Origin: an uncultured Acetatifactor sp.
GTDB taxonomy: Bacteria; Bacillota; Clostridia; Lachnospirales; Lachnospiraceae
Direction of reading: 5' to 3'
DNA: 51,961 nucleotides
Assembly: GCA_934436245.1 (NCBI GenBank)
Contig: CAKSAM010000017.1
Coordinates: 1 to 51,961, forward strand
Shown here: one piece after another, positions 45,475-51,961 of the stretch
Layout: every line of letters starts with the position of its first letter
Numbering within the stretch: the first letter of the stretch is position 1
Position numbers and translations under genes: made by a program
Notes under the pieces: generated by a model
The model's database searches: none
Seen by the model: the letters and a program-made list of their open reading frames with translations, nothing else
What the model was told of the DNA's origin: nothing

Positions 45475-48051
45475 TCAATCTGGAAACTGCAGGCTGAACA
45501 ACAAATCCAAATTCCCCTGTCCTGTGAGGTAAAATCCAACGATAGAAAAACGACTGGAGAACGTTTGTGCTTTCTGGATCTCATCCGCTGCATAGGCCTC
45601 TGCAAAAGACATACCCTCTTCATACATATGCATATCGGGATATTCCCCAATGACATCCTCTACCTCTTTTCTGGAATAGGAATAGCCTAAAATAGCATCA
45701 TAAACCGGCATGTCTTTATCCACAGTAAGTTCTACATCCTCTATCGTGTACTTATCATCTCCTGCCCAATAGGGACCCGACTCTGTAATCTCCAGGATTT
45801 CATCCGGGACATCCTGCCCCTGGGCTTCATAGGCCGCTTCCTTCGCATGCGCCGATACATACTGGGAATATCCCACAAATTCCTCCTCCGTGGAAAGAGG
45901 CAGATATGCAACATTCCCTTCCAGGGTATTGGGGAACTGGTAGAACTGATACTCCTGTGCCTTGCAGCAGTACCACTTTTCTCCATCCTTTTCCAACTCT
46001 ATTACCACCGGATCATTCACCAGTAAATTTCCAATGGACTCCACGGTATAAGCTTCTCCCTGCAGAGAGTTCACTGTATCGCCGGGTTGCAGTGTATCAA
46101 AACGGTCTTTTTCTATATAGTCCCGTACATAGACATCTCCCCGGATCGTATAATTTTCTCCGTTATCCAGAATCTCCTGCACAAAGAAATATGCCGGAAT
46201 ATCCTTTCCGAACAATGGCGTCAGGCGCTGATCCGTATTAGGATTCCTATTAATATTGGCATTCTGATCACTGCCCGGCAAAGTGTCATTCGTTTTCGAA
46301 TAGGTACATTCTTCCACCAACTGTTTATCAGCCGGTGGTATTTCTTCCCAATGCCAGTTTTTAACAATTGGCGCATTTTCTTCAGAAATGATCTCCCATT
46401 CTACTGAAATATTTTTCTTTTTTAAATATTTTCTTAAAAGGCTTCCCTTCTCTTCATCTTCAGCCGCCGCAAGTTTTAAAGTAGGAAAACTGATGGAACT
46501 ATCCGTGCAAATCATAGTTGTTCTTTCTGTCACAACATACTTCCAATGTAATCCGACATCTATCTCAGCATCCATGGCATTCCATTTGAATATTTTCAGT
46601 ACCGGCTCCACCCGCGCAATGAATCCCACATCACTTTCCGCTTCCACTTCCGGATCCTTTGCATGAATGTCGAAACTGCAATATCTAAGTCCTCGCTCCT
46701 TCTCATAGCAGACCCCTCCACCTACCGGGAATTGTGCCTGTAAGGAAATTTTCCCATCTGCAGATATGACCAGATACAGTTCGACATCAACCTTGCAAAT
46801 GCCACCTGCCAGCTTCACGGGAACTGTAAACAGTTTCTTTTTTACTTCTTCCTCCATTTTTATTTTTGCACTGGTATTTATGTTCGTGTCAACATGCACT
46901 TCTCCACCGTTCAATTCCCCGTTCCGGTAATCAACAGCGGCTTTCACGTTGATTTCGCCTACATTCAGTTCTATCTCCCACTCTGTCTTATCATTCACTC
47001 TTATGTGATTCGGGAGTTCATAAGTTACAACAGCACCACCTATTTCACCTTTTATTTTTATATGTAATTCCATGACTCCGGTGGTTTCATTTCTCTTCGT
47101 GGAAACAAGCAGCTTGAACTCCGGAGATGTCACCTTCTCTCCTTCCGTATCACTCTCCTTCGTTTCGTCTGTTTCCTTCTTTCGAAACAGCATTGGTTCC
47201 ATGGAAATCTTATCATCCTCTTCCAATCCGTAATACGAAACAATATCTTCAAAAGATACGCTTTCCGTGGAATAGAGCATATATTCCTGCAAAATTTCTT
47301 CCAGTTGAACCTCTTCACCCAGTCTCAATTGATCCTCTTCATTAATATTAACTACTCTTCTAAAGGTTTTCTCTCCATTTCCACCATCATATACTATGAT
47401 GCTGTCTCTTTGCAGTTGTTCGCCAACCGTGGAATTCACGACCATTTCTGTTCCGTACGCATCCCCCCAAAGAATATCTCCCGACCCCAGTTCCATGACA
47501 TTATCCTGATAATTGATTTTCTCATAATTTTCCGGCCATAGTTCTCCATAATATAATTCCTGATATTTTTCCAGGATCTGCCGGGCTTCCCCTGTGGTAA
47601 CACCTTTCTTCAGGTTGTCCTTTTTCATCAATTCCAATTCCAATGCCAGCTGAAGATATTGCTTATCTGAAATCTCCTGATCCGTATCCAGATATATCTG
47701 TATTTTTTTCTCTCCAAAGGCTTTCATTGTGGTCATCGCAATAAATTCTCCGGAAGCATATGCCTCCCCTGAAAATACATCATCATCATTTAACAGCCCC
47801 CAGTTTGCAGCGGCCTGTACATATGAAAAATAATTGTTACTTCTGTCCACATCTTCAAACACCGGGCTCCACAGGTCTCCCTGCCCCATACCTGTCTGAG
47901 TACATAACATTTTCAGCCATTCATATTTGGTAATACCGCTTTCATCTGCGTCCGTCTCACTATTCTTATTTCCACCGAAAAATATCAACACACCCAATAA
48001 AACCAACACTACAACAACTGCCACGATTGCCAAAATCTTTTTATTTTTCAT
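45475..48051 (-). CDS. Large membrane-anchored extracellular protein with SLH-like N-terminus
   Basis: About 858 residues. The N-terminus is a signal anchor (MKNKKILAIVAVVVVLVLLG, then GGNK). Residues ~40-150 resemble S-layer homology repeats (TKYEWLKMLC ... FEDVDRSNNYFSYVQAAANWGLL). The rest is acidic, beta-rich and has no motif I know. A Lys/Glu stretch follows, with long strands (ELHIKIKGEIGGAVVTYEL) and a Pro/Asn linker near residue 610. The ATG at 48051 has GAGGGAA upstream; an ATG 13 codons earlier would precede the basic start and is less likely. It is divergent from a small HTH gene. Confidence 0.65.
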   Translation of the reverse strand: MKNKKILAIVAVVVVLVLLGVLIFFGGNKNSETDADESGITKYEWLKMLCTQTGMGQGDLWSPVFEDVDRSNNYFSYVQAAANWGLLNDDDVFSGEAYASGEFIAMTTMKAFGEKKIQIYLDTDQEISDKQYLQLALELELMKKDNLKKGVTTGEARQILEKYQELYYGELWPENYEKINYQDNVMELGSGDILWGDAYGTEMVVNSTVGEQLQRDSIIVYDGGNGEKTFRRVVNINEEDQLRLGEEVQLEEILQEYMLYSTESVSFEDIVSYYGLEEDDKISMEPMLFRKKETDETKESDTEGEKVTSPEFKLLVSTKRNETTGVMELHIKIKGEIGGAVVTYELPNHIRVNDKTEWEIELNVGEINVKAAVDYRNGELNGGEVHVDTNINTSAKIKMEEEVKKKLFTVPVKLAGGICKVDVELYLVISADGKISLQAQFPVGGGVCYEKERGLRYCSFDIHAKDPEVEAESDVGFIARVEPVLKIFKWNAMDAEIDVGLHWKYVVTERTTMICTDSSISFPTLKLAAAEDEEKGSLLRKYLKKKNISVEWEIISEENAPIVKNWHWEEIPPADKQLVEECTYSKTNDTLPGSDQNANINRNPNTDQRLTPLFGKDIPAYFFVQEILDNGENYTIRGDVYVRDYIEKDRFDTLQPGDTVNSLQGEAYTVESIGNLLVNDPVVIELEKDGEKWYCCKAQEYQFYQFPNTLEGNVAYLPLSTEEEFVGYSQYVSAHAKEAAYEAQGQDVPDEILEITESGPYWAGDDKYTIEDVELTVDKDMPVYDAILGYSYSRKEVEDVIGEYPDMHMYEEGMSFAEAYAADEIQKAQTFSSRFSIVGFYLTGQGNLDLLFSLQFPD

Positions 48052-48100
48052 TTGTTCCCTCACAAAAAGTCTCTCTGTAGGTACTTTCATTGCAAGCTAC

Positions 48101-48129
48101 ATCATAACACATTGTGCATATATTCACAA
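48101..48129 (-). promoter_or_regulatory. Promoter of the SLH-like protein gene
   Basis: On the minus strand TTGTGA (48124-48129) and TATGAT (48101-48106) are exactly 17 bp apart, with TGT before the -10 (extended form). Confidence 0.65.
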
Positions 48130-48130
48130 T
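48111..48130. promoter_or_regulatory. 20-bp dyad operator candidate
   Basis: ATTGTG-C-ATATAT-T-CACAAT is a perfect dyad apart from the two spacer bases. It overlaps the -35 of the minus-strand promoter and lies just upstream of the TATAAT of the divergent HTH gene, where a repressor could control both. Confidence 0.5.
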
Positions 48131-48152
48131 ACTTATTTTTTCTTTATTTTCA

Positions 48153-48158
48153 TATAAT
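48153..48158 (+). promoter_or_regulatory. -10 of the HTH gene
   Basis: Perfect TATAAT 33 bp before the likely start codon; the -35 is not convincing, which would fit a regulated promoter. Confidence 0.4.
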
Positions 48159-48191
48159 TTTAGTAGACTACTATTAAAGGAGTTGATTCAC

Positions 48192-48392
48192 ATCATAAGC
48201 TATCGTCCCCTGTGGGAAACCATGAAAGAAAAGAAAGTTACACAATATCAACTCCTGAAACTGGGAATTGATAATCGTACTTTGAATAGTCTGAAGCATA
48301 ATAAAAACGTCACTCTGCTTACCTTGGAAAAACTGTGTGTCATCTTAGACTGCACACCGAATCAGATCGTAGAATTTGTAAATGAATCATAA
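48192..48392 (+). CDS. Small Cro/CI-type HTH regulator with a non-ATG start
   Basis: About 66 residues. ISYRPLWETMKEKKVTQYQLLKLGIDNRTLNSLKHNKNVTLLTLEKLCVILDCTPNQIVEFV fits the short XRE-family regulators, in which the PLW-x-TM start is conserved. No ATG, GTG or TTG with a usable ribosome site gives this N-terminus: the only strong site, AAAGGAG (48176-48182), lies 9 nt before ATC at 48192. The ATG at 48222 would delete the conserved start, and TTG at 48183 touches the ribosome site. So a rare ATC or ATT start, or initiation at TTG, must be assumed. Terminator follows at once. Confidence 0.75.
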   Translation: MISYRPLWETMKEKKVTQYQLLKLGIDNRTLNSLKHNKNVTLLTLEKLCVILDCTPNQIVEFVNES

Positions 48393-48395
48393 CGT

Positions 48396-48431
48396 CGAAA
48401 ACCCCCAGGCTATTACACCTGGGGGTTTTCG
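48396..48431. terminator. Terminator of the HTH gene and of RNA-like unit 1
   Basis: CGAAAACCCCCAGG (48396-48409) pairs perfectly with CCTGGGGGTTTTCG (48418-48431). T4 lies at the end of the stem on both strands, so it can end the HTH transcript (+) and the putative small RNA (-). Confidence 0.88.
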
Positions 48432-48480
48432 ATTTTCTTATGAGGGGGGGAGATAGTGAGTTCATCAACTATCTGAAATA
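48396..48480 (-). ncRNA. Putative small C-rich RNA, unit 1
   Basis: Minus-strand order: AGATAGT-loop-ACTATCT hairpin (48451-48474), seven unpaired C then TCATAAG, then the strong terminator hairpin. About 80 nt in all. A TAATAT that could serve as -10 lies just upstream. The unit is repeated at 48584-48665. C-rich loops between a hairpin and a terminator are typical of small RNAs that pair with ribosome sites; this is inference, no -35 is clear. Confidence 0.4.
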
Positions 48481-48501
48481 CATATTACAGGGAAATTGTG
48501 T
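48434..48501. repeat. 68-bp direct repeat, copy 1
   Basis: Identical to 48619-48686 except at one base (G or A after ACTATCT). Offset between copies 185 bp. Each copy is preceded on the plus strand by a different strong hairpin. Confidence 0.95.
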
Positions 48502-48583
48502 ACAGAGTGTGTACGAATTCTAACTTAATTCTAAAATGAATCTTGATGTTTTATAAATTTATATCAACTATTCTGCTGGAGCC

Positions 48584-48612
48584 AAAAAGCCTCAGGCATA
48601 ATGCCTGAGGCT
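48584..48612. terminator. Terminator of RNA-like unit 2
   Basis: AGCCTCAGGC (48588-48597) and GCCTGAGGCT (48603-48612), with TTTTT ending the minus-strand side. The stem sequence differs from unit 1, while shape and position are kept. Confidence 0.75.
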
Positions 48613-48665
48613 TTCCGGTTTCTTATGAGGGGGGGAGATAGTGAGTTCATCAACTATCTAAAATA
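48584..48665 (-). ncRNA. Putative small C-rich RNA, unit 2
   Basis: Same architecture as unit 1: AGATAGT/ACTATCT hairpin (48636-48659), seven C, TCATAAG, terminator hairpin with a different stem. Conservation of the hairpin, the C-run and upstream ACACAATTTCCCTGTAATAT with compensating change in the terminator argues for selection on an RNA. Confidence 0.4.
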
Positions 48666-48686
48666 CATATTACAGGGAAATTGTGT
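48619..48686. repeat. 68-bp direct repeat, copy 2
   Basis: Second copy of the repeat at 48434-48501, one mismatch. It lies 60 bp before the recJ stop region. Confidence 0.95.
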
Positions 48687-48745
48687 CTATTTTGTGTTCA
48701 AAAAATAAAAAAATATGAATGTGATTCTGAACAATTACGAAACTA

Positions 48746-50509
48746 TCAGCAATAGTTCTGCATGATATACTGCACTTCTGTCCTGCCCTTATAGGTATTT
48801 TGACCAACCTGATACACTACAGACAAAGGGAAATTCCCTCTTCCGGCATAAAGAGCTTCTTCACTTCCGATACCATATTTTTCATTCAAAAAAGCTCCCA
48901 GTCGTTCCAGGTCTCCGAAAAACACCAGCGTCTGCGTATTTCCCTCCGGTGTCTTCACACGGAATCTGGCACAGGTTTTATTGGCTCCCATTTTAAATCC
49001 TGCCTGGAAGATCAGATCCTTTTGGGCAAAGAGAGGCCTAGGGTTCCCGGTTCCGAAAGGCTCCAACAGTGCCAGCTCTCCTGCCAGTGCATCATCCGCA
49101 TAGCCCATAGGCATCGCCACATCAATATGCACTTTAGGAATAAAATCTTCCTGTGTCAAGGTGCAATTTTCATTCAGGGCAACCCGGAGTGGTTCAATAT
49201 CTTCCTCTCTCATGGACAGTCCTGCTGCCAGTTTATGCCCTCCGTATTTGGTAAAATACTGCTTGACCTGTGTCATGGCATCATACATATGATAAGCCTC
49301 CACGGAACGTCCGGAACCTTTTACCCCATCTTCTCCTTTGGTAAGGATAAAAACCGGATGGTGATACTTTTCTCTGACTTTTCCGGCAATGATTCCGGCA
49401 ATGCTCTCATGGACCTCAGGCAGATAGATCACCATGACCTTATCCTCTGTCATGTGGTGTTCTGTAATATATTCATCCGCCTTCTGAATTCCCTGAATCG
49501 TCAGATTCTTACGGCTCTCATTCAAGTCTTTCAATTCCCTTGCAGCTGTCATGGCATCTGCTCTGGTAAAACTCTGCAGCAATTCCAAGGCCCGTTTTGC
49601 CGTATCCAGCCTGCCCGTGGCATTGAGGCAGGGACCCAGTACAAATCCCAGATGATAGGCACTTAACCTGTCCGGAGCAATTTCGTTGACTTCCATCAAC
49701 GCTTTCAGTCCCTCATTATATCCCCTTTGAATGCGTTTCAGGCCTTCCTTTACCAGAATACGATTCTCATCCTTTAATTCCATGACATCACATACTGTGG
49801 ATAATGCCGCAAACTCCAGTAATTCGTCCTGAATATTTATAATCCCCGGATTTCCGGTCTTCTCCGTGATTGCCTGAATCAGCTTCAGTGCCACAACGCC
49901 GCCACAGATACCTTTAAATGGATAAGAACAGTCACTGCGCTTGGGGTCCACCACCGCCAGGGCCGGAGGCAGCTGCTCCTTACGTTCTCCGTTTTCTTCT
50001 ATGTAAGGGACTTCATGATGGTCTGTCACAACCACACGCATACCCAGAAAATTTGCAAGTTCGATCTGAGGTGCCGCAGCAATTCCGTTATCACAGGTTA
50101 CGATCATGCCGACGCCTTCCCGTTTTGCTTCTTCAATGAGATGTTCATTTAATCCATAACCGTCATGGATTCTGTGGGGGATTGCCGTGTCCACCTGCGC
50201 TCCCAGCATCTGAAACCCCTTGGTCAGAATATAAGACGAACAGATTCCATCCACGTCATAGTCCCCGATGACCCGGATATGCAGTCCTTCTTTTACCGCT
50301 CTCAGGATTTCTTCCACTGCTTTGTCCATGTCCTTTAACAGCCAGGGAGAATAGCAATCCTCCAGTTTCCCATAGAGGAATTTCTGTATCTGATCCTCTT
50401 CCGTCAGATCCCGGTTTCTAAGGATCCTCGCCGTCACCGGACTGATATGAAAGTCCTTCGCCCATTTATCAAAATCTGCCTTTTTTGCAGCCACATACCA
50501 TTTTTCCAT
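48746..50509 (-). CDS. recJ: Single-stranded-DNA-specific exonuclease RecJ
   Basis: A 587-residue 5'-3' exonuclease of the DHH superfamily, acting in recombination and repair. Motifs are IGDYDVDGICSSYI near residue 79, TCDNGIAA near residue 137, VVTDHHEVPY (DHH) near residue 160, and GRSVEAYHMYDAM with GGHKLAAGLSM in the DHHA1 domain near residue 400. The OB domain and C-terminus are intact. AAAGAGGG precedes the ATG. A hairpin with a T-rich tail lies in its leader. Confidence 0.95.
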   Translation of the reverse strand: MEKWYVAAKKADFDKWAKDFHISPVTARILRNRDLTEEDQIQKFLYGKLEDCYSPWLLKDMDKAVEEILRAVKEGLHIRVIGDYDVDGICSSYILTKGFQMLGAQVDTAIPHRIHDGYGLNEHLIEEAKREGVGMIVTCDNGIAAAPQIELANFLGMRVVVTDHHEVPYIEENGERKEQLPPALAVVDPKRSDCSYPFKGICGGVVALKLIQAITEKTGNPGIINIQDELLEFAALSTVCDVMELKDENRILVKEGLKRIQRGYNEGLKALMEVNEIAPDRLSAYHLGFVLGPCLNATGRLDTAKRALELLQSFTRADAMTAARELKDLNESRKNLTIQGIQKADEYITEHHMTEDKVMVIYLPEVHESIAGIIAGKVREKYHHPVFILTKGEDGVKGSGRSVEAYHMYDAMTQVKQYFTKYGGHKLAAGLSMREEDIEPLRVALNENCTLTQEDFIPKVHIDVAMPMGYADDALAGELALLEPFGTGNPRPLFAQKDLIFQAGFKMGANKTCARFRVKTPEGNTQTLVFFGDLERLGAFLNEKYGIGSEEALYAGRGNFPLSVVYQVGQNTYKGRTEVQYIMQNYC

Positions 50510-50533
50510 AGTATCCCTCTTTCGTATAAATAA

Positions 50534-50566
50534 AAGCCATGCATCCGTACCACAGATACATGGCTT
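50534..50566 (-). terminator. Hairpin in the recJ leader
   Basis: AAGCCATG and CATGGCTT pair, with ATC/GGAT inner pairs; TTTTATTTAT follows on the minus strand, 25 bp before the recJ ATG. It is an attenuator or the end of an upstream transcript. Confidence 0.55.
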
Positions 50567-50710
50567 ATTATAGCATGAAAAAATTTCTTGTGCATCTTCT
50601 CTTTTTATGCTATAGTCAACTCAATTTCTATAATAAATTTCTTACATCCGGCGTTTCGCCATTTTTTCAAGCAACTTTTAATTACACAAAGAGACTGGGA
50701 GGAAGTTCTT

Positions 50711-50956
50711 ATGACTGCAAAAAACGATGAATACCTTATGGAAGCGACAAAGACTTTATATAATCTGAATGCGGACGATATGGTCAGACAGCGCTGTCAG
50801 GCACGAATGGACGCAGAACTTCAGGAACAGTATCTTCTGAAGAGAGTTGATACACTGACAGCTGACAATGATAAGTTGACTGCTGATAATGCTGCAAAAG
50901 ATGCTGAGATTGAAGCACTGAAAAGAAAGCTTGCCGAATTACAACAAAATACATGA
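50711..50956 (+). CDS. Short coiled-coil protein resembling an Rpn-nuclease tail
   Basis: 81 residues from the ATG at 50711, which has GGGAGG nine nucleotides upstream. The first half (EYLMEATKTLYNLNADDMVRQRCQAR) resembles the C-terminal helical part of Rpn/PD-(D/E)XK transposase-like nucleases of gut Clostridia; the second half is a heptad coiled coil (LTADNDKLTADNAAKDAEIEAL). The nuclease domain itself is absent and the upstream DNA is non-coding. It could be a surviving tail or a genuine small regulator of such nucleases. The strong ribosome site and a following hairpin favour a working gene. Confidence 0.65.
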   Translation: MTAKNDEYLMEATKTLYNLNADDMVRQRCQARMDAELQEQYLLKRVDTLTADNDKLTADNAAKDAEIEALKRKLAELQQNT

Positions 50957-50970
50957 CATAACAGCAAATG

Positions 50971-50998
50971 AGGAGCCGGAACTTTCGTTCCGACTCCT
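50971..50998 (+). terminator. Hairpin after the coiled-coil gene
   Basis: AGGAG.CGGAAC-TTTC-GTTCCG.CTCCT, then TTTC on the plus strand. The T tail is short. It lies between the convergent coiled-coil and secF genes. Confidence 0.6.
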
Positions 50999-51038
50999 TT
51001 CAAAATTGCATCAATATTTCTTATACAACCTTTTAACC

Positions 51039-51961
51039 TTATTTTGCCTTCGGCGCAAATTTCTTTCTCAGCACATACCACAGGGCACCTGCAATACATA
51101 CAGAGGAGTAAGCACCACAGATGATACCTACCATCAGAGGCAGTGCGAAGTCACGGATGCTGGTCACGCCCCAGATGTACAACGCACCTACCATTACCAG
51201 AGTGGTCAGGGAGGTGAATAAGCTTCGGGACAGTGTCTGGGTGATGCTGTGGTTTACGACATCCTGCAGATCATCCTTCTTGGTCATAACTGCCATATTC
51301 TCACGTACACGATCGAAGATTACGATGGTGGCGTTGATAGAGTAACCTACGATGGTCAGCAGACATGCGATAAAGGTGTTGCTGACGGATACTCTTGCCA
51401 GTGCATAGAAAGTAATTACTACCAGCACGTCATGGAGCAGGCAGGCAATACTGCTGACACCGAAACGGATATCACTGAAACGGAAGCGGATATAGATCAG
51501 CATGCAGATGATAGCCACTGCTACCGCCAGGATCGTATCGGACTTCATCTCGTTACTGATGGTGGAACTGATGGTCTCGGAGGTGATCAGAGACTCATCC
51601 ACACCAAAGTTATCCACGAATACCTGGTTCAGTGCCTGTCTCTGATCCACATCCAGAGAACTGGTCTTGAAAATGACTTCGTTGGAACCCTGTACGGTCT
51701 GGATCTGAACTGCACTGCCGGTGGTACTCTCGATCAGAGGTACCATCTCGCTGTTGATCTCTTCCAGCGTATAGCTCTTATCAAAAGTGACAGTAGTTGC
51801 GGTACCACCCTTGAACTCCAGGCTGTAGTTCAGTGCATCACCGGTGTTCATCTTGTAGACACCCATGGTAATAAATCCGGCTGCGATCACTGCCAGAGAC
51901 AGTCCGAAGAAGATGCCCTTCTTACCTAAGAAGTTCACGGTCTTGTGTTCCTTACCTACAC
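51039..51961 (-). CDS. secF: Protein translocase subunit SecF (partial at window edge)
   Basis: At least 299 residues with six TM segments. The first is followed by the external domain containing YSLEFKGGTATTV; the SecF block MLIYIRFRFSDIRFG, SIACLLHDVLVVI and TIVGYSINATIVIFDRVREN is complete, as are the last two TM segments. SecDF uses the proton gradient to pull secreted proteins across the membrane. A GTG at 51938 could start it, but the frame stays open to the window end (VGKEHKT upstream), so it may be a fused SecDF or begin outside the window. Confidence 0.92.
   Translation of the reverse strand, partial: VGKEHKTVNFLGKKGIFFGLSLAVIAAGFITMGVYKMNTGDALNYSLEFKGGTATTVTFDKSYTLEEINSEMVPLIESTTGSAVQIQTVQGSNEVIFKTSSLDVDQRQALNQVFVDNFGVDESLITSETISSTISNEMKSDTILAVAVAIICMLIYIRFRFSDIRFGVSSIACLLHDVLVVITFYALARVSVSNTFIACLLTIVGYSINATIVIFDRVRENMAVMTKKDDLQDVVNHSITQTLSRSLFTSLTTLVMVGALYIWGVTSIRDFALPLMVGIICGAYSSVCIAGALWYVLRKKFAPKAK

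Noticed and set aside
48111..48130. NrdR box reading of the dyad at the divergon
   Set aside because: The half-sites are ATTGTG/CACAAT, the inverse order of the NrdR consensus (ACAC...GTGT), and no ribonucleotide reductase gene follows.
48451..48474. Possible micro-ORF on the plus strand of both repeats (GTG AGT TCA TCA ACT ATC stop)
   Set aside because: Both copies keep a stop (TGA/TAA), but the peptide has six residues and the ribosome-site spacing is poor; the RNA hairpin explains the conservation better.
48434..48686. CRISPR or attachment-site interpretation of the 68-bp repeats
   Set aside because: Only two copies, with a 117-bp gap, no cas genes and no integrase between or near them; no gene is bounded by the repeats.

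Overview
The window looks like chromosome from a spore-forming, low-to-mid GC Firmicute of the Lachnospiraceae (Blautia/Ruminococcus/Dorea-like). The evidence is the set of endospore genes (sigE, spoIIGA, sigG, spoVD, spoVB, ylmC), the Clostridia-style nifS-nifU-mnmA cluster, the Firmicute priA-def-fmt-rsmB-rlmN-prpC-prkC-rsgA operon and the mraZ-rsmH-ftsL-pbpB-spoVD division cluster. No phage, conjugative element or CRISPR array was seen. The genus assignment is inference.

Layout. 0-5 kb: a PHP histidinol phosphatase (+), a membrane protein of unknown function, a DUF523 protein, cardiolipin synthase and an unrecognised 179-residue protein. 5.1-5.3 kb: a 168-bp imperfect palindrome that looks like a MITE. 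5.3-8.1 kb: mnmA, nifU and nifS (sulfur transfer to tRNA and Fe-S clusters). 8.2-9.5 kb: spoVB (+). 9.6-11.7 kb: a start-less coding remnant, nrdR, ylmC and, on the opposite strand, sigG. 11.7-14.3 kb: a VanZ-like protein, a small conserved-looking protein, sigE and spoIIGA, the last driven by a spoIIG-type promoter with a long spacer and two Spo0A boxes. 14.4-20.6 kb: spoVD, pbpB, ftsL, rsmH and mraZ, headed by four MraZ boxes. 20.8-22.9 kb: lgt and ychF, separated by a hairpin-rich leader. 23-26.5 kb: an acyltransferase (+), a lipoprotein amidase and a chemoreceptor. 26.7-41.6 kb: a long minus-strand run, murE-priA-def-fmt-yugP-rsmB-rlmN-prpC-prkC-rsgA-xpaC-telA. It joins cell-wall precursor synthesis, replication restart, translation initiation, rRNA modification and Ser/Thr phosphorylation signalling. 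41.7-48.4 kb: accessory membrane and surface proteins (a polytopic GT-C-like protein, YitT, an unknown membrane protein, a large SLH-like anchored protein) and a small HTH regulator. 48.4-48.7 kb: two tandem repeats that look like paired small C-rich RNAs on the minus strand. 48.7-52 kb: recJ, a short coiled-coil protein and secF, which runs off the window edge.

How it fits together. Spo0A~P would activate the spoIIG promoter; SpoIIGA then cleaves pro-sigma-E, and sigma-E and sigma-G drive mother-cell and forespore genes such as spoVD and spoVB. The division cluster is probably autoregulated by MraZ. The least explained parts are the tandem RNA-like repeats, the MITE-like palindrome, the structured lgt leader, the hairpin covering the spoVD start, and the HTH/SLH-protein divergon with its 20-bp dyad.
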